Shown: piece by piece, positions 21,661-32,312 of the stretch
How positions within the stretch are numbered: the first letter of the stretch is position 1
Layout: each line of letters begins with the position of its first letter
Assembly: GCA_028386065.3 (NCBI GenBank)
Contig: MK922465.1
Coordinates: forward strand, 64,273-128,272
Length of the DNA: 64,000 nucleotides
Direction of reading: 5' to 3'
Source of the DNA: Turnera subulata
Lineage: Eukaryota > Streptophyta > Magnoliopsida > Malpighiales > Passifloraceae
The notes under the pieces: model-generated
What the model was told of the DNA's origin: nothing
Databases searched by the model: none
What the model saw: the letters and a program-made list of their open reading frames with translations, nothing else
Position numbers and translations under genes: made by a program

Positions 21661-24400
21661 TCAGGGTGATGATGATTGCGTCATGAGTGATCGAGCAAAG
21701 GCCATGGTGTGTTTCGCTTCGGCTTCCCAACACATTTCAATATCTTCAGCTATTCTTTTGGCATCCATTGAAGCACCCAATATCCCACGCTTTGTGAACC
21801 CCACTGCATATAGCCCACTCTCCCCTTTCCATCCATTTGGAAATGGCCTTCTAGGGAATCCATCTTCCTCCGAGAACATGTCTCCTTCCTGATCATGATC
21901 ATAATACAACTTTTTGTTAGTCTTCTCAATTTCAAGATACACTAATATATAATGTAACACATAAATCCTTAGGAATCAAGAAAACTACGATAGGGGCATA
22001 AAGAATACCTTCAGCCACGATGGTACATTGCTTTTGTAACCTGTTGCTAATATAATGGCGTCAAACTTCTCCATTTTCCCATTAGCGAACTCAACAGTAT
22101 AACTTTTCAGCCTCTTGATAGCTGGACAAACCTACAAAAATAATGGCAAACTGCAATAAGTCTACAGTACAGTAAATTAAGAATGAAAGAGAGAAAATTC
22201 CCACAAGAAAAACAACAAATGGAGTTTTGACAAAAAAAAAAGAAGCAACAAATGGAGCATCTTGCTTTTAGGTTAAGTAAAAGACTAGTAAAAAGAAATT
22301 TAACTTAGCTTCGTGCAGGAATACATAGCTAGCTAAGAAACTATCATATGCGATGCGACACAGCCCGTGAAAAATCAAGAGAAAAAGCAAGTATACATGT
22401 ACGATTGTGTTTTTTGACACATGGAGATGGAGTTTGATTGATCCATCCATCACAAAGACAGACAGACTAACTGGGGGTGTGTGTGTGTGCCAGAGAGAGC
22501 AAGTGAAAAGTGATGTGAGAAAGGTGATGTATTAGGGGAAGTACCTTAATGTCTCCACTTTTGATCTTGGCCAGTGTCCCAACATCTAACACTGGGGTCT
22601 TCCCAGACAGGTTCTTGAGTTGAAGGGGACCCAATTGCGGGCGATCCAATCCGAGTCGAGCCGTATCACCGAGCATGAGCCTTGACACTATGAGCAGGAA
22701 CCGATCCACAAGACGCATGGGCAGCCACTTGAGAAGACACATGGACAGCCCGAAAGTTGATGATCCTAGCATCTCTCGTGGTAGAACATGCACCTTCACA
22801 GAAAACACACACACAAGTTAACCCCCCGCTACCTCCAAAAAATTAAAAAGTTGCAACTCCAAAAAGAAATATACTATACTACTATATAAAAGAATTAGCT
22901 TTAAAAGAAGTGCGTAAAAGGGGAAGAACTAATTAAAGAGACACAGTTGATGATGGGCGCGGGCTTCTTCTACCTGCCCTAGAGCATGGGCTAAATCATT
23001 CTAGGCCATAACTCCATATATGCCTTGAAACAAAACGTTGGGTTGCAAGGAAAAAAGAAAAAAGAAAAAAAAAAGAATAATCCCGGGAACTCGCAAAAGG
23101 TGCAAAAGGAGATGCATGATTAACATAAGTACTATAGTATGTGTGTAATATCCTACCATTTCCGACCAATATTGCGCATGCTAAGGAATCCCAAGAAAGT
23201 GATTGAACAAGCTTTTTAAAACTTTTTTTTGTTTAAAATATGCATTTAATTATCTCTCCAAAAATAAAATCAGCCAAAGCTCTAGCAGTGATCAAATCAT
23301 AGGTAAAGCTCAAGTTAATTATATCAAATATAGTACTTTCTTTGTTTAGAATTCTCATAGAAAATTTCCAGCTCCAAAACTAGCTAGAGAGAGAATTTGT
23401 TTTGCAAACAACGCCGTTATTCCTGTGAAAGACCTGAAGAAAAAGTGCAATGATTTGCTTTTCCTACTGAACTTCAGAAATGTTGTAATTTCCTAAAAAC
23501 AAGAGAACAGCCTTTTTCCACATGATCGAACCTGCGGAATGGGAATTGATATTTCACAAAAAGGTTAACCTTTGAAGGGTTTTTGGCTTAGAGAAAGAGG
23601 GAGAGAGAGGGGTTTGGGGAGAAGCAGGCAGCTACTATGGTTTCATTAGGTTAACTATAGTAACTTATACCAAAGTTTAAGCATATATAGATATATGAAC
23701 ATATACTTACCGAATCTCTAACCACGAGTGAAGGTTTAGCGCTATGATTACATAGGTCCAAGCACACCTCCATTCCCGAATTCCCACACCCCACCACCAA
23801 AACTTTTTTCCCTCTGTAATCCTCTCCGCTCTTGTAAAGGCTTGTATGCCTTATATCCCCACCAAACTCCCTCATCCCTTCAATCTCCGGCACCACCGCC
23901 TCCGCATTCTCCCCCGTTGCCACCACCAGCCACCGGCACACGTACTCCGTCTCCTCCCCCTTCAGCCCTACCGTCCTCACGCGCCAGAACCCCAGAACTC
24001 GATCGTACTCCGCGTGTGACACAGCCTCATTGAACTGTGGCCTGATGTCGAACTTCCTAGCGTATTCCTCCAAGTACCCAATAAACTGGTCTTTAGTAGG
24101 GTAGGTTGGAAAATCGCTGGGGAACCCCATTAGAGGAAGCTCGCAGAATTGCTTCGGCAAGTGAAGGCGGAGGCGATCATAAGTCTTTAGCTGCCACAAA
24201 GAGGCCACGCAGCTGGATCTCTCTAGGACTACACTAGGGACACCCCTTTGTTTAAGACAAGCAGCCGCCGCGAGCCCTGAAGGCCCAGCGCCGACGATCA
24301 CCGGACCTGGAACACAGACGCAACGCGAGGGCTTATTCATTTTCTCGATGAATAAGGGATCATGAGCTTGTTTGCCTTCTATTTCTCTCAAGCAGTCCAT
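21661..24400 (-). CDS. YUC6: YUCCA flavin monooxygenase (indole-3-pyruvate monooxygenase), YUC6/YUC2 type
   Basis: Family enzymes convert indole-3-pyruvate to indole-3-acetic acid with NADPH and O2, the last step of the main auxin pathway. Four exons on the minus strand: 23711-24400, 22545-22793, 22009-22131 and 21661-21888, all joined in phase 0 by GT-AG introns (917, 413 and 120 bp), giving 429 residues. The FAD site GAGPSG is at 37-42. An ATGENAE segment lies near 165, the NADPH site GCGNSG at 204-209, and the monooxygenase ATGY motif at about 342-345. The C-terminus has [20 protein letters not shown]. Length and exon count fit YUC2/YUC6. The N-terminal [14 protein letters not shown] and the neighbouring RD22 favour YUC6. 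No damaging mutation is seen. Confidence 0.93.
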
Positions 24401-24907
24401 GAAACAGTAGCAAGAACAACTCTGTTGTACGTTTATATTTCTGTGTAGTCAACAGGCAAATAGTGTCACTATATATGGTAGTGGTTTAACTGTTTTTCAG
24501 CGCTGTTTGTGTTCAAGAGAAAGAACAAAACTGAAGAGAACCATCAGGGGGAAAAAACTTGTTGTTGGCTTAGGAGAGGGAAGTCGCAACCACTGATGAG
24601 TTGCAGGATTAGGCCGGGATTTAGCGATGAATTCCTCTCTTATCCAAGGAGAGTTTACGATTGGGAGGGATTTTCAGGAGGGGAATAATTCCACAGAATT
24701 TGGACGGGATTCTTAGAGGGGTTTATCCACTTTGTGAGTGTGAATTTTGGATGTTTTTTTCTTGGCTTGAATCTCTGTGTTGTTCAATGGAGATTGGAGG
24801 GTAAACCGAAAGATGGGCAGAGAACTACGGGGCTAATCAACATTCACAACAATGAATGCGAGAGAGGAGGAGAAAACGAGAGAGGGAGAAGCAGATGGTG
24901 ATATGCC

Positions 24908-24916
24908 TATATATAT
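24908..24916 (-). promoter_or_regulatory. Probable TATA box of YUC6
   Basis: On the minus strand AATATATATAGG lies about 510 bp upstream of the ATG. It is preceded by AT-rich DNA and followed by a leader-like, CT-containing stretch. That implies a long 5' untranslated region. Transcript start not proven. Confidence 0.4.
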
Positions 24917-27900
24917 TCCTTCTGCTGTGATAGACGAACTTATATGAAGATGGGTAAAGCTTAGTAATGGAAGTGGGGCCATTGCATTTCAAATTTTAGG
25001 GAATCAATATTAGTAGTCAAGTAAGTAACATAACAAACCTATGGCGCTAAGGTCACCTTACTTATTGTCACAGGACAGACTTAGATGTCTAATTGGGTGT
25101 GGATTGGTAAAACAAATTAAAGATCCTTTTGAAGTGTTAACCTAGAACACAAAATCCTGAAATAGTCAATATTAGTCTACTACAGTCATTAATCTAGAGA
25201 CATAGATGGCGAGATTCTCATTGGACATTGAAGTGATATAATATGGTTGGCAATGGGTTGGAGCGGACCAACTTGGGCCTTGTGGAGTCTGAATTGTAAA
25301 CCAAATGTGTCGTCCACAAACCCATATATACAGCTTGGAGCAAGATGTGTAAATGTAATCATGAAAAAAATAAAATGTAGGGCATATAGCTAGGCAAAAT
25401 CTAAAAGTAAATATTTCCAAGTGAAAAATCGAGATTTCCACTCATGTGCGTTTGATTTAGGCAATCATGATGTGTCCTCAAATTTCAATTGGACGTACAG
25501 ACTATGTCTCAAATTGGATGGTCAATCATGTGAGATTCAACAATTCTTGAACTCCAGTTGACTTATTATGGAATTGGAGATATCGTACGAAAGGATAATA
25601 ATTGATGCCAGTGATTATGGTAGTTGTGATCAAAGCCAGTGTAACTTTCACTTTTCAATTCTTATCAGAATGTTAAACACAAATTTTATTCTCTTGAAAA
25701 TTAATTTGCTTCCCAATTTTAATGCTGATCCTCTATCTAGACTACAAAAGATATTGTTACTGGGTGGGGGTGATGCCGAATAGGCTATACTCGCGGAAAT
25801 AACAAGATATGTAAAAGATTTCACCTCTCTAAGGATATATAGCAAAAACACCATCCTAGAGATTCAGAAGTAAGAACTCACCACTCTTAGATTAAAAATG
25901 AAGAGAAACATAATTTAGGATAAAAGGTCACCACTCACAAAGAGATACAGTACAATATGAACTCTGAATATTTCATTCACTCTTGTTATTTGTTCTGTTT
26001 TACATCAAATAACAAGTATTTAGACTTGTCATGGAACATCCCTCTATGAATTAGTGCATGTACATCCCTTCGTAAAAAGGTGCATGTACATTCATTCATT
26101 TATTGTGTTTTGACCACTAAAAATAGACGAATGAAACTAAACACGTTTTGGACTGCCAAGAAACATAAAAGAATATTTAAAACTCAATTTGACTACTAGG
26201 AAATACTACTAATTAATAAGTCTATACTTAGCATACGTATACTTTTTTTTTTTTTGAGAATTAGCATATGTATACTTGAACCAACCAATTTAGAATAATG
26301 AACCCAAATATCCTTCAATCCTGATCCAAAATCTCCATGTTCAGCATTTTCACGAACTTGGTCCAAAAAGGACCCTCCCGTGTCACTGGGAGACTCAACA
26401 ATCTAGTTATTAAGTTATTAGCCAGGGCCATAAAAAAATATATTATTACTACTGCTTCATAATTATGTGTACCTTAATTATAGTGTCAATTATCTAAATT
26501 AGAATAATAAAAACCAAAACAGTGTCAATCATCAGTTTAAGTTTTTTGTTGAGACAATCATGTGACATAATAGTGGAGCCATTATTATATACCAAATAGT
26601 GGTTGGATCCCTATCCTTGAGACTAAAACCATCAGCTTAAATAACTTAAGACCATGTGTACAAACTACAAAGCTTCGTGAAGGTTTAGTATATATGATTA
26701 TGGAGTTATAAGATTGTTTACAATAATATATAAGAATATAAGTACCGGGATTTCAGCTCTCTCTCTCTTTATATTACCCAAATACCGACCAAAACCCTGA
26801 GTGGACGCAAATTGAACCTTTAAATTGCTCAAAGAAAAATAATTGCATTATGAGACCTCTCATGATAGCATAATGTTGTACACAAGTTTGTACCTTCAAA
26901 ATTGCTCAAAGGAAATAATTGTATTTCGAGTTTTCTCATGAAAGCATCATTTCACGTTTTTTTTGGGATCACTGGTGGAAAATTTGATCAAAATCTATAG
27001 CATTGTACGATGTGCATTGATAACTATTATTATTAACTAGCTACCGAAGTTGGTGGAAAACAGCAATACAAATAGTTGGTGGGTTTCTCATTGTTTTCTT
27101 TACCACAAAATAGCAAGATACGGCGGGGGCCAGTACGTTTCTACGAGAGTAATAAAAAGGTAGTACTAGTTAATATTTGCTACGAACATTATGTTTAAAA
27201 TCATCAATGTCAGATTACATCGGTAATTTTTCATCCTGGTAATCTATCAAGGACATGGTGACTACCAGGGAAACATGGAGAAAAAAGAGAGAATTAGAAT
27301 AGGGTCTTGAAGCTGTTATGATATCTTAACTATTACAATGTCAGCCATAAGAAGCTGCAAAAGAAAATGAAGCTGGAGCTGGTGACACTAGTAGAGAAAT
27401 TGATAGTTGACGGAATTTTTCTGAAATCATGGTTCCGGTCTTTTTGCCTTTGTTTTTGAGATTTACCATTCTTGAAAAACCTTCAACGACATACACGAAA
27501 AGGTTCTCCAAATTATCTGAATTGGACTGGTCAATGAAGGCATGAGTCATTAATTTACTGTTGAAATCCAAGGATCAAGTGGTCAAACTGGAAACTTTAT
27601 TAATTATAGACATCAAGGATCCATTAAGCAATCAAAACCGCTTTATATCAAAAAAAAAAAATTATATATAAAAAAAAGCTATAAAAACCGCAACGGAATC
27701 TACCGATGATCAATATTTAGGATAACAAATACATTTTTTAAAGGAATAATTAATGCATACATGTATTTAGTATTCGTCATTATATAAACTTATAAATTTG
27801 GATTTCAGGGTTTTAAGTGCATACACGTACTGACCTTTTTGTTCATTCAAACCGGTTTCACATGGTTCGGATAAAAATCAACTGGGTCATTTGATTTTTA

Positions 27901-28687
27901 CCGATTGAATTACGAAAACAGTCTATTTAAACAATTACAAATCCAAGATAGATTTCGACTTATACTGGCTAAGTGCATATATAAGCTTCTCTTGAACTCA
28001 TGGTTATCATGAAAAGAAAAAGATAGTTATCATAAAAATCACAAAATTTTGGTTCTAATAATTATTGTTATGTACATTATGAGGCCGACCATATATTTAT
28101 GCAAAAATTCTCGTCGTTTTCTTTAATTTTGGAGTCATCCAGTTGTTTCATTCAAAGAGAAAATAACATATTTCGTTCTTTATAAAATTTACCCCCTCAT
28201 TTCAAAACCTAGTTTTGGGGTGGTTTTCTTTCAGTTTATCAGCACGTGTTTATTTTTTTCCTCTATGTAGTCATACCCCTTAACAAAACTAGATCAAATC
28301 AGAAAATAAAAATCTCATGTTAATGAGTTGTTATTGATTAGGATTGCCTACGTACAAACCAGAAAGTCATATAAAAGTCTATGTAGTTGTCCTTCACTCG
28401 TTTTCACTAATTAGACTTGCAGGCTGTTGGTAATAATATTGGTAAGATATGATGACTTTGTACTTTGAATTAGAACAATGATTTTTTTTGCCATAGTATA
28501 TGTGAATGGTTTGGGTTTGTTGTAAGGACTTGCCGACATTTTATTTAAAAAAATAGCCAGAAAGTAAAAAAAGTTAGACATACCTTTACATTAAACCTCT
28601 AATTAAACTATCATTTTTCTTTTTGAGAAAGTTGCAGCTTGAATCCGAAATTGAGAGCCTGTAGTCACAACCCTTATCAATGAGTAA
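24917..28687. other. Intergenic DNA upstream of YUC6
   Basis: AT-rich, with short open frames only and no recognisable protein. The YUC6 promoter occupies the left part. The right edge is the target duplication of the gypsy element. Confidence 0.5.
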
Positions 28688-28692
28688 TAGTT
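28688..28692. repeat. Left target-site duplication TAGTT (outer element)
   Basis: TAGTT directly before TGAAACG is repeated at 43531-43535 directly after the right LTR end. Confidence 0.85.
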
Positions 28693-29673
28693 TGAAACGC
28701 CCCGACCCAGAGACCCTATTCGGGTCGTCTTCAACCCAGCTCACCTAGCGTGGTGACGACGAGGCGGCGCTGCTGGTCGGCGACGAGGAGGAAGATGACG
28801 AGGGCGGCAACACAGGTGCGTGGAGACGGCGATGAGGCGGTAGCTGCAGCAGCTCGAGGTGGCGACTTCGTCGCTCCGGTCGGTCGCCGCGAGGAAACGG
28901 AAACACGGCTTGTGGAGGAAGACCCGATCCAGCGACATCTGCTGCAAGGCGACGGCGGCAGGGACGAGCGAGAACGGCCGAGACACGCGGCGCTGCAGAG
29001 GTGACGCGACGAGGCGGCGGAAAGGCGGGGCGTGGTGGTCTCGGTGGCGGTAGGAGGAAGGAGATGTGAAGGTGAGGTGGTGGCTGCCGGTCGCGGTGGA
29101 TCGGGCGTCAACCCTCCTCCTCTTATTTCTTTTTTTTTCTTTTCTTTTTTACTTTCCGATTTCCAATTCCTTTTTTTTCTTTTTTTTTCTCTTCTGTTTT
29201 TTTTCTTTTCTCTCTTTTTTTCTTCTTTTTTTCTTTTTTTTTCTCTCCCTCTCTTTCTCTTTTTTTCTTTCTTCTTCTTTTTTTTTCCTCTCTTTTTTCC
29301 TCTTCTTTCTTTTCTCTTTTTTTTTTTCCTCTTCTCTTCCTCCCCCCTTCCTCTTCACCGGCTTTAAACTGTTTTTTTTTACTGTTTGACATGTGAGCTT
29401 CAATAATGCAATTATCTGGAGCGAGTCCGGTTCGGACCAGAAAATAACTGATACCACCTTAGTTATTTTCCGGTGTGATTTTCCGAAAATCCCGGGACCC
29501 GAAAAATACCAACTTAGGCCGGAAAAATCTCGAGCACGGGAAAACTCTCGGTTTCGAAAAACAACGCTCGATTTACCTTGAATTAATTACCCAAGATTAA
29601 TTTAACAGTAAATCACAGTAAAAGGACTTTTACAGTCCGGTAAAAATCTAAAATTTTTACCATGGCTGTTACA
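28693..29673 (-). repeat. Left LTR (3' LTR) of the outer gypsy element
   Basis: On the plus strand it begins TGAAACGCCCCGACCC and ends GGCTGTTACA. It contains a GC-rich half and a T/C-rich tract at about 29122-29350. It matches the split right LTR block by block. Confidence 0.88.
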
Positions 29674-29697
29674 GTCTAACCACCTTAAAAAGAATTT
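29674..29697 (-). other. Polypurine tract of the outer element
   Basis: On the minus strand GAATTTCTTTTT-like DNA leads to TTTTTAAGGTGGTTAGAC directly before the TGTAACAG end of the LTR. The nested element has the corresponding AAGGTGGGTAGAAC at 39400-39413. Confidence 0.75.
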
Positions 29698-29816
29698 CGT
29701 CCCCGAAATTTCGTCTTATCCGTGGGTCCTACCACGATAAGCTTCTGGCACACTCTGCCAGGTGTCCAAACTCAACCTGAGATACCGCTTATACCCTTAA
29801 GCGACATCTCGTCCTC

Positions 29817-29824
29817 TATAAGAA
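29817..29824 (+). promoter_or_regulatory. TATA-like box upstream of aORF1 (outer copy)
   Basis: TATAAGAA lies 35-42 bp before the ATG at 29859. The nested copy has TATATAAA in the same place (39258-39265, minus strand), followed in both by an ACCGAACCT block. Confidence 0.5.
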
Positions 29825-29858
29825 CCGAACCTCTTGACTGGCAAACTCACACACAGTC

Positions 29859-30235
29859 ATGGACTCTCCAATCCGATCTCGAACGACCTCAGACTCCGAG
29901 AACAACAGCTACATCGGTGGCACTGCCTTCCCGAAAAGGACGATGAAGAACCTCCGAAGAAACACTTCAAGACGAACATCATCGGCCTGAAGGAACACAT
30001 GGTCGTCTCCCCAAAACGGCGAAAGAAGCGTGCCAACAAGAAGGCTGATGATCGAAAGGGCAAGGCGACGGCTGAAAGCAGCACTCCGCAGCAGACACTG
30101 ACGCAGCTGAACGTCTCACTGAAGAAGATCAGCTCGGCGGTGATGCAAATAGAACAGGCGTGTGCGGAGCTCTTCCCTCACGTGAAGAACGTACAAAAGC
30201 TTGTAAAAGATCTTGAGAAGCAAGTAGCTCCATAG
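29859..30235 (+). pseudogene. aORF1, outer copy (one-base frameshift)
   Basis: It is parallel to the intact copy at 38826-39224. It starts MDSPIRSRTTSDSENNSYIGG, then loses one base near 29937-29941, after which the frame DDEEPPKKHFKTNIIGLKEH continues to the stop at 30235. The middle is basic (SPKRRKKRANKK, a possible nuclear signal). The end (VSLKKISSAVMQIEQACAEL onward) has hydrophobic spacing like a coiled coil. The gene is antisense to its host element and precedes aORF2. I know no family for it. Confidence 0.7.
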
Positions 30236-31104
30236 AGTACTTCTTCTCCTGTTGTAAAACCGTTATGAATAAATAAAATAAATTTTCTTTTTAAATGAAA
30301 ATCTCTTACTAAATTATGTAAACTCATGCTAACAGAAAGTTAAAAACATCCCAAAGCAAAACAAAAATCAATAATAAGAATATAAAATCAAATATAAATA
30401 AATTAAAAACAAAACCCGTTTAACAAAATCAAAACATAAAGAAATTAAAGCAGAAACATGTTTCCATGATCGGTGCTCGTATCGGACGTAAACACCCTCG
30501 AACCTAAGAAACGTAACACGTGCAACTAACGGTGACGTCGGTTTCCCTCGTGAAAAAGACGACCGTTATCTCGCAAGGTGACGATCACGAGAGCGTCCTG
30601 TGTCCCTCGAAAGAAACGTACCCACTTGTCCACAAATTCCACATGAGCCAAAAACGTCCGTCAAGTCTCGCATCTCTCCACGATGTCCGAACAGGTGTAA
30701 GCTTGTCGCACATGCGCTCTACTCGAGGTATGGTCCCATCAGTCTAGCCCCAACGGTCACGGATGCATGTGATAGAAGATGCAGGAAAATATAGAAAAAC
30801 CATAAAAAGAAAGGACAAAGTAGCCAGGGCGAAAGAAAATCATGAGTTAGAAAAGAGCTGAAAAACACTGGCATGTAGCCCGAAAAACGTATAAAGAAAC
30901 GAAACAATAAATGAAACAACGGCAAAATTTTCAAAAAGCAAAATCTTGAAAATCGAAAACAGTAATCACGCTCCCCATAAGAGTATAAAAGAAACGGAGC
31001 GGTGAGGTGTAAATCATCAAAAGCATCTAAAAACAAACAACGCTCAGAAAAACAAAACCACAACGCTCAGAAAAAAAACAAAATACCCACGCTTCCAAAA
31101 CACG
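30236..31104. other. Spacer between aORF1 and aORF2, conserved with the nested copy
   Basis: The block at about 30460-30750 aligns with 38320-38640 read in reverse. Shared pieces include ATGTTTCCATG, TAACGGTGACGTC, GAGCGTCCTGTGTCCCT, CCACTTGTCCACAA, TGAGCCAAAAACGTC and GTAAGCTTGTCGCA. It contains TGACGTC (30533-30539), a bZIP-type core also present in the nested copy (38546-38552). It is probably the aORF2 promoter region. Confidence 0.5.
30984..30991 (+). promoter_or_regulatory. TATA box upstream of aORF2 (outer copy)
   Basis: TATAAAAG lies 114 bp upstream of the aORF2 ATG at 31105. The nested copy has the identical octamer at 38174-38181 (minus strand), about 110 bp upstream of its ATG. 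Confidence 0.6.
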
Positions 31105-31788
31105 ATGCCTGCTCCATCATCCGTCTTCTTCGTCGAAGGTGCCAACCTAGGCAGAAGGAACCGTCTGGCCTACAGCATGGTCAACGAGCGTCCAGAAGAA
31201 CTACCGAATGAGCTCGGCAGGATGCCACGTCTGGTCTTCGTCGACGAACTCTACTGCTCAAGATTCTTCGTCACTCCCATGGAAGAGACGTTCTTCCTGG
31301 AGGACCATGGAACCCTGAGGACCTCCTACTACGGCTCGGCAAACTCCATCATGTTCTTCATCTCCGAAAGACTTCAGGAGTTCAACCTGGAGTCCACTTG
31401 CCATTTCCTGGAGCAAGGTACCTACTATCAGCTCTCGATGACGGCCCAAAGCATGCCCAAATTCACTCGGTTGCCCGTAACTTGGCCAAAGGCCCGACTA
31501 CTGGAGTGGAACTGCAGAGGAGTCGCTAGGCGTTCCCAGGAGTTCTAGCATACTCTGAGGGACCTGAAGAACCAATACAAGCCAAACATGGTTCTTCTCA
31601 CAGAGACCCAGTGGCAGGCTCAAGACGATCACGGTCTCATCCCACTCCGGTTCCCTCAAGCAAAACGGTTCGAGCTACCCGGCCAGAACAACGCAGGCGG
31701 CATGTGGTTCTCGTGGAGCGACAACATCCAGGTCAACATCAATAATGACCCCAACAGCTTCAGGGTCAACATCGTTCCAAGGCGATGA
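31105..31788 (+). pseudogene. aORF2, outer copy (one premature stop)
   Basis: The frame is open for 227 codons except for TAG at 31546-31548, where the nested copy reads ACA. Residues 1-125 form an unrecognised domain (VFFVEGANLGRRNRLAYSMV near 7, FVDELYCSRFFVTPMEETFF near 45, YYGSANSIMFFISERLQEF near 74). Residues 132-215 (LLEWNCRGVARRSQEF, LRDLKNQYKPNMVLLTETQ, GGMWFSWSD) resemble the opening of LINE/AP-type endonucleases, with the W-N-x-R and late E positions. The later catalytic GDFN and SDH parts are absent. It is antisense to its host element. A stop-codon readthrough or a recent loss are both possible. Confidence 0.75.
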
Positions 31789-32045
31789 ATGTATTTTCTT
31801 TTTTTTATATATAAAATATCAATGTAATATTTATGCTTGTAATCAAAATATTAGTATAATTAGTAATATTTATATTTTCGCTTATTTATGGCATCATTAC
31901 CTCTTATGTGTATGTTCTGCGACAGCTGGCATCCCTTGACTGGATCCATAATACACTAACTAAATGATATAAAATAATAAACAAATGGAGCGAACTATGC
32001 AAACAAGAACAACAAACACACAATAACTGCCCAACAAGACCTAAC
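31789..32045. other. Remaining internal leader of the outer element
   Basis: This is AT-rich DNA between aORF2 and the primer site, all that is left where gag and pol would be expected. No coding signal. Confidence 0.5.
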
Positions 32046-32061
32046 GCCCGCTCCGCTACCA
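32046..32061 (-). promoter_or_regulatory. Primer-binding site of the outer element
   Basis: On the minus strand TGGTAGCGGAGCGGGC sits three bases inside the right LTR. It is the same sequence as in the nested element at 35884-35899 and resembles the initiator tRNA-Met site. Confidence 0.7.
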
Positions 32062-32064
32062 AAA

Positions 32065-32312
32065 TGAAACGCCCCGACCCAGAAACCCTATCCGGGTCGT
32101 CTTCAACCCAGCTCACCTAGCGTGGTGACGACGAGGCGGCGCTGCTGGTAGGCGACGATGAGGAAGATGACGAGGGCGGCAACACAGGTGCGTGAAGACG
32201 GCGATGAGGCGGTAGCTGTAGCAGCTCGAGGTGGCGACTTCGTCGCTCCGGTCGGTCGTCGCGAGGAAACGGAAACACGGCTTGTGGAGGAAGACCCGGC
32301 CCAGCGACATCT
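32065..32312 (-). repeat. Right LTR (5' LTR) of the outer element, first piece
   Basis: It begins TGAAACGCCCCGACCC as at 28693 and is cut at 32312 by the nested element. It resumes at 42789. Confidence 0.88.
32308..32312. repeat. Left target-site duplication CATCT (nested element)
   Basis: CATCT precedes TGTAACG and recurs at 42784-42788. The uninterrupted LTR at 28693 reads CGACATCTGCTGC once, proving the duplication. Confidence 0.92.

Noticed and set aside
23651..23710. Extension of YUC6 exon 1 past 23711 (249-codon open frame)
   Set aside because: The extension reads into intron 1. A GTAAGT donor at 23710 and the continuing family sequence [10 protein letters not shown] at 22793 fix the boundary.
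29032..29392. Long open frames on both strands rich in Phe/Leu or Lys/Glu
   Set aside because: They are translations of the T/C-rich tract of the LTR. The same tract occurs at 42880-43251 and 1-120. No protein.
31105..31788. A LINE (non-LTR retrotransposon) fragment
   Set aside because: Only the first part of the endonuclease is matched. The N-terminal domain is not LINE-like, there is no RT or poly(A), and the same fusion recurs in other elements with conserved upstream DNA.
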